64,000 nt of DNA from Dyadobacter sp. LHD-138. GTDB lineage: Bacteria > Bacteroidota > Bacteroidia > Cytophagales > Spirosomataceae. This document shows positions 26,614-38,000 of the stretch, one piece after another; the stretch's first letter is position 1, and every line of letters begins with the position of its first letter. The notes under the pieces are model-generated. The model was not told where the DNA came from, searched no databases, and worked only from the letters and a program-made list of their open reading frames with translations. A program made the translations under genes and the position numbers. Where the stretch lies: contig NZ_JAVFVU010000027.1 of assembly GCF_030929615.1 (NCBI RefSeq), positions 1-64,000 of the forward strand, given 5' to 3'.

Positions 26614-27846
26614 TTACAGATCCAACTGGGTGTCATCAAAAACACGGGGTTTGCGGGTAAACAAGCTGTTCATTGTTTTCTCCCACTTTTTTAGTCCTGT
26701 TTGCTTGTCAAGTGCCACTACCTTATTAATTGCCCAGGCATAAATGAAATTTCCTTTCACTTCAAAGTTCCATGGGGAAATATCATCAGGGTTGTACATC
26801 TGGCTTTCCCATTGGGTGTTTCCCGTACTTTGGTCTATTGCCAGCATTTTACCATTCATATACGATGCAAATAACATTCCATTTTCGGTAGCGAGTTGAT
26901 GGAACCCTCCCTGGTTATACTCTCCAAATTGCCGTTCCCATTTTTTCTTCCCTGTTTCAGCATCGTAGGCAAATAGTTTTCCTCCCGATGTTCCGAAAAA
27001 ACACGATCCATTGGCAACTACCGGATAAGTGTACGCACCCGGGTTAGTTTTTTGCAGTTCCCACTTTACTGACCCGGATTTTGAGTCTACCGCAAGAATT
27101 TTCTCATTGTTCATCGCATAAAAGGTTCCATCAATTGGATTCACAAGCTCGCCAATCGGGTAACTTTGGATTTTCCTTCCGGTTTCGGCATCCAGGATGT
27201 ATGAAAATTTGGTGCCTCCAATATAGATTTTATTGTCCGTTAGCCGCATCATGTGCTAAACATTGTCGAAGGCCGGAATCTCGCTGGTTGCAATGTCTGT
27301 GGCCCATTTAACTGAACCCGTTGTTAAATCCGTAGCGTAAATGGCAAATCTCTGTGTAGTAGGCCATCCATTTGAAAATGGCCCCCTAAACATCAAAGCC
27401 ATAAACGCAGTGCCATTATCTACTCCGATCAACTGATTTATTTGTAACTCATGGCAACAGCCCAGGTAGAAACCTGGTTTTAACTGGTTGTAAACCTGCT
27501 GTATTACTTTGCCGGTTGATGGTTCTACCGAGATCAGGTTTTTTGCCTTTGACGGATTGTTATACAAAACCACAGTATCTGAATACATTCCGATCCTGCC
27601 ATAGGCCGTCTGGTTGAGATAGAGCTTCCCGGCGGTTCCGGCACTGACCTCACCAAGAAACGGCATTTCCCACTTGACCATACCCGTGTTGCCATCCAGG
27701 GCAGTTAGCTTGTCTGTGGGGACCAAAACAATATTCTGACGTTCTTCCAACGTGATTGGGTCTATATTACTTGATTTTTTCGAACAGGAAGAAAGTACAA
27801 GCGCCGATATTATAAAAGCAAAGAGGCTTTGTCTGTTTATTTTCAT
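26614..27846 (-). pseudogene. PQQ-propeller lipoprotein interrupted by an in-frame TAG
   Basis: Two minus-strand frames in the same phase are separated by TAG at 27256-27258. The first (27846 to 27259) is a lipoprotein signal (FAFIISALVLSSC) plus propeller repeats (LVPTDKLTALDGNTGMVKWE). The second (27252 to 26614) continues with the same repeats (ETGRKIQSYPIGELVNPIDG, AYDAETGKKKWERQFGEYNQ, LDKQTGLKKWEKTM). Together they give a protein of about 410 residues of the PQQ-like/outer-membrane beta-propeller group, usually a protein scaffold. The TAG replaces one residue only and no bases are lost, so this may be a recent nonsense mutation. Confidence 0.82.
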
Positions 27847-27955
27847 GGGAATTGCAGTCTGATTAAGCAGAATTTAAGTTTGCGTCAGGGGTTTGAGTCC
27901 GGTCGATTGGGTTTTGCCCGCTCGGTATTGGGTCAATTGATATCCGCTGACAGGT

Positions 27956-28993
27956 TTAGTTTGTCTGCCCGAAGTAAGTACTGCTTATTAGATTTTTATT
28001 CGAATCGAAACAAAGGTTCCAGGATTCATTGGCAGTCCCATTGGATTGCTGCTTGATAAGAAGAAATTCATAGGAAGTTAAGCCTCCATAGACATTTAAT
28101 GATGCCCTGGTATTGGAAACAGGATTTCCAAGCGCGAAATTCTGGAATTCTGCTCCGGAGTTAAACAGATTCTTAAAATGACTGAGATCGCTATCTGAAA
28201 TTTTAGTTAATCCCCCGGTGAGCGAATCGAAATTCGTAAAACTTTCCACCCGGTTAAAATTCGATACCCAGATTAAGTTGGCATGCTCGTCAAATAATAG
28301 CGGTAAATCCGTCATTCCATAGTAGCTCACCATTACGTGATACCGTTTTGTTCCATTTGTCGTCAAAAAAACAGAGCCGCTTTTGTAGGTCAGTTCATTT
28401 TTATCGAGCAAATGAGGTTTAAGCTGCTCCTCCAACTGCAATGAAGCCACATATGCCGGATTGGGCTTGTTTCTGTCGTTAACAAATTTTTGGATTGCTT
28501 CCGGCAGATCATTCAATGATTTGGTTTCATAGCTCAATTGCCGGGTTGCCATCTGGACATAGCCATTTGTATTTATACTCAATGTGTAGTTAACCCCATT
28601 CAACAGGTAGTCTGTTACATGACGCTGCGGTTGACCAGGAATTTCCACGATACGGTAATTGGAAGAAACCCCTCCTGCAATTGCAAGACCGGCTAGTTTG
28701 ACTTGCAGAGAATCATGAAAACTTTCACCGGCAACCCGGGCAGTTGTGAGGAATTCCTGATTGTTGGATACCACCGATACGGCCGTTCCGCTCATTTTAA
28801 AATTGGCTTGATATACCTTATTTTCTTCCAGGACAGAAAATTTGACCGCGGTTGCAGTAGGGTATTTTTCTTTAACCGACGCTATAAAAGTGGCAGGAAC
28901 CTGCTCGGCAGGCTCTACGACATGGTCTTTTCCTGAATTACATGCCTGGATAAGAAAAACTATTGCAGTTATCAGAACTTTTAATCTTTTCAT
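27956..28993 (-). CDS. Lipoprotein with PepSY-like (BLIP-fold) domains
   Basis: A 345-residue protein with a lipoprotein signal (LKVLITAIVFLIQACNSG, Cys about residue 18). It has two PepSY-like repeats: VPATFIASVKEKYPTATAVK, then FSVLEENKVYQANFKMSG, and LPEAIQKFVNDRNKPNPAYV. It is paralogous to the plus-strand protein at 23517-24506, and the two enclose the sigma factor and propeller genes. The PQQ propeller lipoprotein is 109 bases downstream on the same strand and may form an operon with it. Function unknown. Confidence 0.75.
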   Translation of the reverse strand: MKRLKVLITAIVFLIQACNSGKDHVVEPAEQVPATFIASVKEKYPTATAVKFSVLEENKVYQANFKMSGTAVSVVSNNQEFLTTARVAGESFHDSLQVKLAGLAIAGGVSSNYRIVEIPGQPQRHVTDYLLNGVNYTLSINTNGYVQMATRQLSYETKSLNDLPEAIQKFVNDRNKPNPAYVASLQLEEQLKPHLLDKNELTYKSGSVFLTTNGTKRYHVMVSYYGMTDLPLLFDEHANLIWVSNFNRVESFTNFDSLTGGLTKISDSDLSHFKNLFNSGAEFQNFALGNPVSNTRASLNVYGGLTSYEFLLIKQQSNGTANESWNLCFDSNKNLISSTYFGQTN

Positions 28994-29324
28994 TTTTTTG
29001 TTAGTTATTTCGATTGAATAAATGGGAAAAGGAGGCGATGTGTCATGACTACTGGTGCCTGGTTAATAGACCGGACAAAGTCATTAATTCGTTGCATCAG
29101 ATAAAACAAAATACAATTGATGTATCATTAAACTTCTGATTTAACGGAGGGGTAATTTAAAAGAGCTACTGAAAGTCTGCCTGAAGGAACAAGTGAAGAA
29201 TTTTCGTCTGCGTTTATTAAATTGGCTTCTTTCGAGAAGATTTGTTATCGAATCTTTAGGGATTATCTGACATAACAGGTTTTTACTATCCAAAGACATA
29301 TACTCCTCTGTTGAACTCAAATCA

Positions 29325-29642
29325 TTGGGACATGATTTAGACTATCAAATTACAATGCTAAGTGAGTATATTTTGAATCATAAATTGGATTTTAATAATA
29401 TATTGGAAAATAGTTATGTGATAGCTGATGATCTAAATGCAAAGTATACTGTTGCAGGGCTAATTTGCAAAATAGTTTATGCAAAAAGTGGATTTAATGG
29501 ATTGAAAAGACTCTTTTTGGCTGGATGCAGCTCGGAAGATTTTTATCGGACTATTGAAAGAACCTTTAATATTAGGCGAGAAAATTTTGATTCATTTGTT
29601 AAAGCCGAAATGAAACATTACAGTCAGACGCTGTTAAAATAA
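29325..29642 (+). pseudogene. C-terminal fragment of a gluzincin-like (M1-related) protein
   Basis: The 105-residue frame (GHDLDYQITMLSEYILNHKL, NAKYTVAGLICKIVYAKSGF, RTFNIRRENFDSFVKAEMKH) resembles the C-terminal helical part of a Bacteroidota M1-like peptidase group, in which SxGHxLxW and xAYxxGGxLxKYV precede a closing helix. The catalytic HExxH half is absent and no ribosome-binding site is visible, so it is probably a truncated remnant. The assignment is by eye. Confidence 0.4.
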
Positions 29643-30463
29643 TTATTTTTATATACCAAGGATTTAAATTTACAAATTTTATATAATCCTAAATAAATTT
29701 TGATTTCGTAATTTGCCCCAGTTATTTGGAAGAAGCTGATAAAGGTGTTTGTGAGATTGTATCAAGGACATGATAATTGCTAAATAAAGAATTATTTCAT
29801 GTACACTTTGTGAAAATCTATCTTGTTGAGCTACAAAGGGGGTAATGAGAGCAATTTTTAAGGTGTAAAAATTTATCGGATCAAAGATCCGTTTTAAGTC
29901 TGAAAACTGCATTTTTTGAGAAAATACATCTTGTAGTCCGTAAATGGCTGAGAGCTTCATGTTTTTATTTATGACACTTTTTAAAATGGGTTTAGTATCA
30001 ATATTGACAGGGGATTCATTTAAAAAAACAGCACCTGGGCTTTATCATTAAAGACATTCGAATTGGAAAAGCTGTCGTTTTAGTACTTCTGATTCAGTTT
30101 TTTGACTCTTCGGTCGGTGTTGGCATTTTGAAGAACCCAAAGTACTGTTTGTGCTTTCCTCAAAAAATACGCTTTGCGAACCATGGTATGTTCTATATTT
30201 TGGGTAAATGAAAGGGGGCTCAATGCGGTCCACCGCGGGCGGCACATGGAGAGTAAATATCTACCCTGACAGATAATTTAGCAGTATTGCGCTACTAGCA
30301 AGTCGGTATCGACGTTAACAAGGACTCTTTACAAATTTGATTATCAACCATCGACATCAAGGATAAGAAAACTATGAAAGTGTGAATAGAACGTGAACAA
30401 TCTCACCTCCTTCTCCTGTAATCGTTGCGTGCTCTGATCTTGCTTCCATTCCTTTTGGCAGAT
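29643..30463. other. AT-rich gap without a convincing gene
   Basis: About 820 bases. Two minus-strand open frames (93 codons at 29679-29960 and 65 at 30048-30245) have no family resemblance. The first (LSAIYGLQDVFSQKMQFSDL) could be a small real protein but nothing supports it. Confidence 0.25.
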
Positions 30464-32434
30464 TTAAAGTGTAGTATCCACAGGTATACGAACTTTTAAG
30501 GTAGTTCCTCCTCGGGAGGGATTGGTGATGGAAAAATCTCCGTTAATTGCTCGTACCCGTTTGTTAATTGAATCCAGCCCTATCCCTTTTCTTTGCGGCA
30601 TAAACATTCCTCTTCCGTTATCAGTAATTTCGAGGTTAAGCCAGTCCGGGTCGGTAAAAACTAAAATTTCAACGTGTGTTGCCTGAGCATGTTTGATAAT
30701 ATTGACAATCGCTTCCTTTACCGTTAACAGTACCGTGATTTTTATCTCCAGAGGCAAAATTAAGCCATTCGGCTCCACGTCAACACTTAGTTCTATTTTA
30801 CTTCCGGAAAAGAATAGCGTAATATGGTCAACCAACCCTTCCCAGAATTTAGTTTCACCTTCATCATAGTATATTTGATGAGACATGGTTCTGGCCTTTC
30901 GATAGCTATCCTGAAGAATACCGACTATGAGATTCATCTTTCTTTTTGCTTCAGTATCTGTTTCTTTTAAAGTTTGTGCTTGTAGAAACTGTGTGCTGGC
31001 TGCAATGGAGGATGAAAAATCATCGTGTAGATCCTGTGCAATTTTCTTTCGGATCCTGTTTTCCGCATCTTCTACTCTGATCATCTGGATATCGGTAAGT
31101 TCAGCGAGTTGACCGATCAGTGATCTGGTTTTGTTTCTGGCAACACGGTAGCGGTTCCAAAAAAATAAACCCAAAACCGAAAGTAAGGCCAGTACGCCAA
31201 AGGTTATGCGAAGCAATCCACGTTCCTTTTTACGTAATCGACTGATTTCTAAGTCCTTCACAAGCATATTGTATTTCCTTTCCAGCTCGAACACGTCACC
31301 CCGATGCCCCAAAATTTGACTGCGTCGAAAATGGTCCAGCAATTCCATATGGTAATGCAAGGCCATGTCATAATTTTCGTGCTCAGCTTCGTATTCGACC
31401 AGTCGTTTGAGTAAAACACCGTTGTACTCTGCATCTTTTTTCCGATTGATGCTCTTAAGTAAAGAAACCCCTTCATTGATTTTTCCAGTTTCCAGGAGAC
31501 TTAATCCTTTATAAACCAGCCGGACTTCCTCATTTGTATTCTCTAAAATATTAGGTCCTTTAAGGATAAATGCCGAATCCGCAAACATGATGGAGTGCTT
31601 ATATTTTTTCTGGTGGTAGGCTAGTCTGGCGAGTTCGGTATAGGCTTCAATGCGCCACCGAAATTGACTTGGCTCTTTAAATTGTAAAACTTTTCTAAGT
31701 ATAAAACTGGCGGAATCAGCAGAATGGCTTGCGAGGTGTTCACTGAATTTCGAAATATGTGCTCTTGCTTTTATCAGTAATAAATACGGTTTTAAATGTT
31801 CCTGGGCATTATAATTGCTGTGCTTAGTAACAAAGGTAAATGTTGAATCCGCACTTGATATGACTCTGTCGTATAACTGAAGTTTTTGAAATATCATCAA
31901 TACTCCCGAATGGCAATCACTGATTTGTTCAAATTCAGAGGCCGTTTTAAAGATATCAATTGCACTTTGAAAATCCGCATAGGCGCCGGAAAAATTGTCC
32001 TTATCAATTTTAACATAAGCCTGAATTTTTCGTGCATAAGCCTCCTTCCTTCGATCAATTCCTGTAAATCGTGAAGCTTCTTGCAATGCAATTTTTGAAT
32101 ATTTATCAACTGAGTCCGGAATATTTCTCTGATACCAGAACCAGGATAAGTCATTAAGAAAAAGCATACGCTCATTTACATCAGCCAGGTTGCGATACCT
32201 TGCTCCCTTCAGTTTAGCGAGTCCTGCCAACTCATTTCTAAGCATAGGATCGGGAATTGAATAGTATGCCCGCAAAATTCGACCAGTCTCCTGTAATCGA
32301 ACCCGTAGACGATACCTGGGTTGTGTGGAATCAGGTAAATGACGAAACAGGTTTTCGCTGATCTGGGCGTATGCTGCCGATGAAAACATTAGAAATGCTA
32401 TCATTAGATACCAGCCATTTAATTTATGCATCAT
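30464..32434 (-). CDS. Sensor histidine kinase with TPR-like periplasmic domain
   Basis: About 656 residues from the ATG at 32434, which opens a signal peptide (GWYLMIAFLMFSSAAYAQ). Residues 30-400 are helical TPR-like repeats, probably periplasmic. One membrane helix lies near residues 415-435 (LLRITFGVLALLSVLGLFFW). The HisKA_3 dimerisation domain carries AENRIRKKIAQDLHDDFSSS with the phosphorylatable His in QDLHDD. A HATPase domain follows (VKEAIVNIIKHAQATHVEIL, NGRGMFMPQRKGIGLDSINK). This is a NarL-type two-component kinase; the response regulator gene lies 83 bases upstream of its start on the same strand. The signal is unknown. Confidence 0.92.
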   Translation of the reverse strand: MMHKLNGWYLMIAFLMFSSAAYAQISENLFRHLPDSTQPRYRLRVRLQETGRILRAYYSIPDPMLRNELAGLAKLKGARYRNLADVNERMLFLNDLSWFWYQRNIPDSVDKYSKIALQEASRFTGIDRRKEAYARKIQAYVKIDKDNFSGAYADFQSAIDIFKTASEFEQISDCHSGVLMIFQKLQLYDRVISSADSTFTFVTKHSNYNAQEHLKPYLLLIKARAHISKFSEHLASHSADSASFILRKVLQFKEPSQFRWRIEAYTELARLAYHQKKYKHSIMFADSAFILKGPNILENTNEEVRLVYKGLSLLETGKINEGVSLLKSINRKKDAEYNGVLLKRLVEYEAEHENYDMALHYHMELLDHFRRSQILGHRGDVFELERKYNMLVKDLEISRLRKKERGLLRITFGVLALLSVLGLFFWNRYRVARNKTRSLIGQLAELTDIQMIRVEDAENRIRKKIAQDLHDDFSSSIAASTQFLQAQTLKETDTEAKRKMNLIVGILQDSYRKARTMSHQIYYDEGETKFWEGLVDHITLFFSGSKIELSVDVEPNGLILPLEIKITVLLTVKEAIVNIIKHAQATHVEILVFTDPDWLNLEITDNGRGMFMPQRKGIGLDSINKRVRAINGDFSITNPSRGGTTLKVRIPVDTTL

Positions 32435-32517
32435 AAAGCGGTAAAAAATGCCAAGCGATAACAATCAACATCACTAAAATATATTTCTCCAATCGTGCAG
32501 GTAGTCCAAATAGAAAT

Positions 32518-33177
32518 TTAACGATTCTCGATAAGCCCTGCACGGATCGCATAAACGATTGCCTGGGAGATACTGTTTGCACCAATCTTTATCATTATAT
32601 TTTTGCGATGAGTCATCACCGTATGGATACTGAGGTTCAGCTGTTCAGCAATTTGTGCTGTGCTTTGTCCAGCTGAAAGCCATGATACTATTTCTATCTC
32701 GCGTGTCGTCAATTCCTTATTCTCATTTTGAATCTCCTCATTAATCAAAAGCTCCTTGATGGCCGGTGAAATGTAAGTACCTTTATCGGACAGGGCCGCA
32801 ATGCATTCCTTTACCTCGTTGATATCATCAATTTTGCTAAGAAAACCATCCACTTTTTGATGTAATATTTTTTTTACCAGTACAGCATTATCAACGCTGC
32901 TAACGATAACAATCCGGATATCAACGGGAAGTTTACGAAGATCACTTAGTAGGTGCAGGGAGTTACCCCTTCCAATAAAAAAATCTAAAAACAAACAAAT
33001 CTCTCCGCTACGGGAAACTTTACAATACTCAATAAGTTGCTTTTCGGACGAAAAATAATGCACGTCATCGAATAGACCGGTACTTTTTAGTAGTTCGGAG
33101 AACGCCTGTCCAAAAAATAGATGATCTTCGTAGATGACCGCAGTTTGCATTTGACGGGCTTGAGGAAACATTTCCAT
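32518..33177 (-). CDS. LuxR/NarL-family response regulator
   Basis: About 219 residues from the ATG at 33177; the frame is open to 33240, and a later ATG at 33150 also precedes the receiver domain (TAVIYEDHLFFGQAFSELLK). The phosphoacceptor Asp lies in ICLFLDFFIGRGNS, the conserved Ser/Thr in IVSSVDN and the Lys in GFLSKIDDI. The HTH output domain is ELTTREIEIVSWLSAGQSTA, then QIAEQLNLSIHTVMTHRKNI. It pairs with the histidine kinase that follows on the same strand. Its targets may include the large T9SS genes transcribed away from it starting at 35037. Confidence 0.92.
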   Translation of the reverse strand: MEMFPQARQMQTAVIYEDHLFFGQAFSELLKSTGLFDDVHYFSSEKQLIEYCKVSRSGEICLFLDFFIGRGNSLHLLSDLRKLPVDIRIVIVSSVDNAVLVKKILHQKVDGFLSKIDDINEVKECIAALSDKGTYISPAIKELLINEEIQNENKELTTREIEIVSWLSAGQSTAQIAEQLNLSIHTVMTHRKNIMIKIGANSISQAIVYAIRAGLIENR

Positions 33178-33240
33178 ATTTGATTTTAAAATCTTCTTAA
33201 ATGCGTACGAAGTGTAAAAATTTATTTTTTGTGCCCTCAA

Positions 33241-35036
33241 ATATTACTGTAACCAATTTAGAAGTCTTGAATTGCGGTCAACTAAGGAGTAACGCAAGCT
33301 AAATGGAACCTGTTAATATTGTATAAAAGTATAAAAAAAATTCTATCAGACATATAGTAGCATTCAAACGCAGCAGAAATTGGATTTGCATCCAGATAGT
33401 GGATGGGGAATTTGCTTTACTTTTTTATTGTATACCATTTATATTGATCAGGTTCAAAATTCAGAACCTGATTCTGCTTATTCGTTTTCAACGAATATCT
33501 TTGATACAAAGCCAGTGCCTTTCTGTAAAGACGATTCTAACCCATTGCTTCATCTCCCATGCCTAGAAAACAAGGTGTAAAAACTAGCTTTACAACGTTG
33601 CATGACGCTTTGATATTTTTTTGCCTGATTTGTGTGCGGATACAGCTTTTTGACGCGCTCGAATTCAGCATTACGTTGTGTCAAAGAAGCATCAGCTGAT
33701 GGATTGCAATGAGTTTATTTTTTCCTTTTGGCCATTCAAAAGTGACGCATACGGAGGAATACATAAAAATACACTAAATGGTGTATTTTATTAATGGCAT
33801 TAATTATCAAATTTTGCAATACAATAATTTCATCAACTGCCATATGCATAATATCATTGAACGAGAGTATAGTATACGAATGGGAACTTATCACGGTGCC
33901 GTGTATAGGTCTAATGGTTGGACCTTTTGTGAGCGGATTCTGAACAAGATAAACGGATATCGAGCAAAGCACTTAATCATGTTAAAGATAAAATTGCATA
34001 GGCCATAGGTTGATTTGCCCTCAATGGAACCCTTTTATTTCTGCATAGTTAGGAGCATGTTCCTATATGATGAATCAAGGGTAATCATTTGAGAGACCAT
34101 AATGAAATGATGATGTACGCTAACTTAAACTAAATCATGAAAAAAGAATTCCGGCGCAAAATTCGGTTAACCATTTCCAAAATAAACCTCGGATAGGGAT
34201 GGTTTTTTTCCTGGGTTTCATCAGGGGGCATTATTTTGGTAATGTTTGTTGGTAAGCTTATAGGCTTAGCTGATTTGTCTGTTGACGTATGTAGTGATAC
34301 GGTAACTAATAATTGCATAGCGAAGAAGCTACTTTGTACCGCAGTTTTACAGCTTTTACTTGTACCATCATGTCTGACAGCGGTGTCAGCGGTGGAGGTA
34401 AAGGGAGGCGAGTAGACCACGGGAGGAGAAATAAATAGGTCCAGGTGTGAAATACCTCACAGGCGGATTATACGATTTAAATACATTAGAATTAACTAAA
34501 GTTATACCTGAACGTAAGCCTTGCTCAGACTTTGTTGGCTGTGCCTCTGTTCACCTTGCATCCACTATAATTAAGACGCTTCCTTTGGTCTGACTAGACG
34601 TTTATACTTTTATGTCATTCACCTGCATCGCGTTAACGCTATTTAACGCAAAGGGTTACTGAGCTTTTCTCCCTCATTGATTGATGAACAATTACCGTTA
34701 AAAAAGGGGTCATATCTGATACTGACAAGCCTCATATTAAAATTCACCACTCAAAAAAATATGCCTATGCATGTACCATCCCATTGATTGAAGCCCAATA
34801 AAATATTTCATCAACCCAAGCACACTGTTTATCTGAAAAATGACGCTAAAACTCAATCCGGCTAGCAGCCGATAGAAAACACACTGGTATGAATATGCTT
34901 CAGCAAACTTATTATGATTGCTATTTTGAGTAGTTGCAATACCCGATCGGTAGGGTAGTTTGCTGGCATATGAATTACGTCCCCCATTTTTGCAGCACAT
35001 AGGATGTTGTAACCATCAAATTTTAACCAGCTTACT
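33241..35036. other. Long gap before the T9SS gene cluster
   Basis: About 1.8 kb of AT-rich sequence with no gene I can defend. It contains an inverted repeat AAAATACAC/GTGTATTTT at about 33765-33788. A minus-strand frame of 96 codons (34130-34420) and a plus-strand frame of 76 codons (33778-34008) have no recognisable features. On the plus strand at 34137 a start followed by KKEFRRKIRLTISKINLG and a stop could be a decayed leader. Confidence 0.3.
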
Positions 35037-38000
35037 ATGAAACAATGTTTAAAAATACTATTGCTACTGCTTTTGTTTTCGGTAATGGCACATGCCCAAA
35101 ACTGCTCGATCAACGCAGGTGGTGACCAGACCATTTGTCTGGGAGCACCCATTAATCTGGAAGGAAGTAGTGGTGGCCCGATCAATGCCAGTACGCTGAC
35201 CTGGTCTGTGGTTAGCCAACCAGCAGGAGCCAGCGTTACCATAGCCAATCCACATAGCTTTAATGCCAGCACTGGCATCTCAACCGTGATCGGTACCTAT
35301 GTATTCCGGCTTACTGTACAATGCGGTGACAATATTGTTACCAACAATGACGTGAGCGTTACGGTCAATCCTGTACCAGCTGTGCCAACGCAGTCCGGAA
35401 CTACAACTTACTCCTGCTACACGGGTGGCCCCATCAGTATTTCCGGTACCCCACCGGTTGCCGGAGAGACAGCCCAATGGTTTGTTCCCAATGGCGCCGG
35501 TTCATTCAGTGCAGCTGGATCCAGCACAACCAACTTTACACCCAATTTTCCTTTTGATGAGTGTACAGCCACACATGCTATCGACATAACCTACATCATC
35601 ACCAATGCAAGCGGTTGCACGCGGTCGGCTACCCGTAAGTATTCATTTTCCAGACAATATGCTTTTTCTGCGACTGCGGAACCTTTGAATATTTGCGGCG
35701 ACCATGTGTTACTCAAAGGCAGTTGCCCAAGTAACGGCACGGCGCTTTGGACAGTGGAAAGTGCACCTGCTGGGGCACCGGCTCCTGTTTTTGGCAGTGC
35801 ATCATCCCGAAATACAGGAGCTTCCAACCTCGTTCCGGGAAATTACACATTTCGATATACAGTATCGGGTTCGACGTGCAGTAATGGCACTGGTACTGTG
35901 AATGTTTTTGTGGGTAGTGGCAGTCCGGTATCTGAGGCACAAGCTGGGGATGACCAGCACTTTTGTTCGGATCCGGGAACTATTTCGTTAAGTGGCAACA
36001 CACCGGCCGTAGGCGAAACCGCGACCTGGTCGTTCCTAAGCGGCGGTACGAGCGTAGCGATTGCCAACCCTTCCAGCCCCAATACTATTGTGTCCGGGCT
36101 TACAAGTGCAGGTGCTCCTTATCAGTTTACCTATAAAATTTCAGCACCGGGCGGCTGCTCTCGGGTGGATACAGTATCCATTTTTGTCGAACGGGAGCTC
36201 GTGTTATCCAATACTTATGCCAGTACATGCAACACTGACTTTTTACCGAGCTCGGGTGGACCCGGTCTCGTTAACCGTACGGCTCAGTTGGGAAACTTTG
36301 CTTTTAACGAATTGGATGAGCTTACCGTATCCGTCACTTATATTTCCGGGCCTGCTTCCACGATTCTAAATTATACTGCCATAGGGACTTCACTAAATGG
36401 TAATATCAAAAACAATGTGCCAAGCACTACCATTGCCCTGGGCCAGACCTTTACAAAAAAATTCTGGAATACGGGAAACGCGTCTTCTCCTGATGAATTG
36501 TATATACCGCCCACTGGTGAATCCGACCAAAGGGAGTATCTTTCCTATTATGTTGTTAATGGCGGCATATATACCACTGTTGGCCAATACAAGTACAGGG
36601 TTACCTATACAACCAAATGCAGTACCTATGTGGCAGATGTTGTTGTCGACAGGGGAACGAGCATTAGCGTGAATGCGGGTTCTGACGTATTTCTTAATTG
36701 CGGTGCTACCAATGCCACACTTGCAGGTAATGTTATTGATAATTTTGCGACGTGGCAAACGGTGTCCATGCCTGCCGGTGCTACAAATCCGATTAATTCC
36801 GCTAATCATCAACTGAGAAATCCGCCCATTTCCGGATTGGTCAATGGAACCTACATATTCCGGTATGCCAACAATGCGGGTACTACCTGTGTTCAGGACG
36901 TAGACGATGTGAAAGTAGTGGTTTCCAATACGCCACCGCCTGCTCCCAATGCCGGAGTGGATCAAACGGTATGCGCTGGCAGTTTCACCCTGAATGGCTC
37001 TGTAATTCCTGGTACTGCGCTGGGACAATGGTCGGTGGTAACGCCAGCTGGTGCGCCTGTTACTTTCTCCGATGCAACCACCGCTAATCCTACGGTTTCG
37101 GGTCTGCTTGCCAGTACGGCCTATACCTTCAGGTACACCCTTACCAATGGATGCGGAAGCAGCTTTGATGATGTGGTGATCACAACGAATTCAAACACTG
37201 CACCTCCCAAGCCAACAATTGCAATTACAGGCGGCGCCTGCTCGGCTACTTCAGTATCCTCATATCCTTATACCAACAGTGTTGTGGTGACGCATCCTGC
37301 ACTGGGAACCAATACAGGCGCACTCACCATCGTGGTCGTCCCTGCCGGCTCAGGAACAGCAACCCAAACGGGTTCTACTGTTACGAGTAAAACGGTTCAA
37401 CTGAACCTGTCGGCTGATGCGGCCGTATCATTCATCTGGACGGTCAGCAATGCGAGCTGCTCGGGACAAGCTGCCAGTGATACGGTTACAACATATTTTT
37501 TGGCTAACAGGACCTCTGTTTTTGCCGGAAATGACCAGACCTTGTGTTCTGTCAGTGCTTTTCCATTTGTAGCTTCTTTGAACGGCATGGCTACGGCAAT
37601 TCCGAAAAACTGGAGTCTGCTTTATAGCTCAAACGGACAGAACGTAACATTCGGAAGTTCGACCAGCAGTAACACCGCCGTTACATTACCTGCCGATGGA
37701 ACATACCGATTTAAATATGAAATTATCGGCGCTGATCCTACTTGCAGTTTTACAGATTACGTAACCATTGTGGCATCCAGTCCCGGTTCGTTGGCACAGG
37801 CCGGTCCTGATGTATCAATTTGCAACGCGACAGGCATATTTAATCTGGCGGCTACACCGTTGACGGCAGGTACAGGTGTATGGGAAATCGTTGAGATCAT
37901 AGACGGGATTGTACCAACGATTGCCAATGTAAATTCCGCAACCTCCGGGATTATATTTACACAATCCGGAACGGTTGTTTTACGCTGGAATTCTTATGGA

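Noticed and set aside
12756..27846. Stop-codon readthrough or recoding (selenocysteine, pyrrolysine) to explain in-frame stops
   Set aside because: The lesions use different stops (TGA in the kinase and quinoprotein, TAG in the propeller, TAA in the small lipoprotein) and occur with ordinary frameshifts; no SECIS-like context was seen. Decay or sequence error is simpler.
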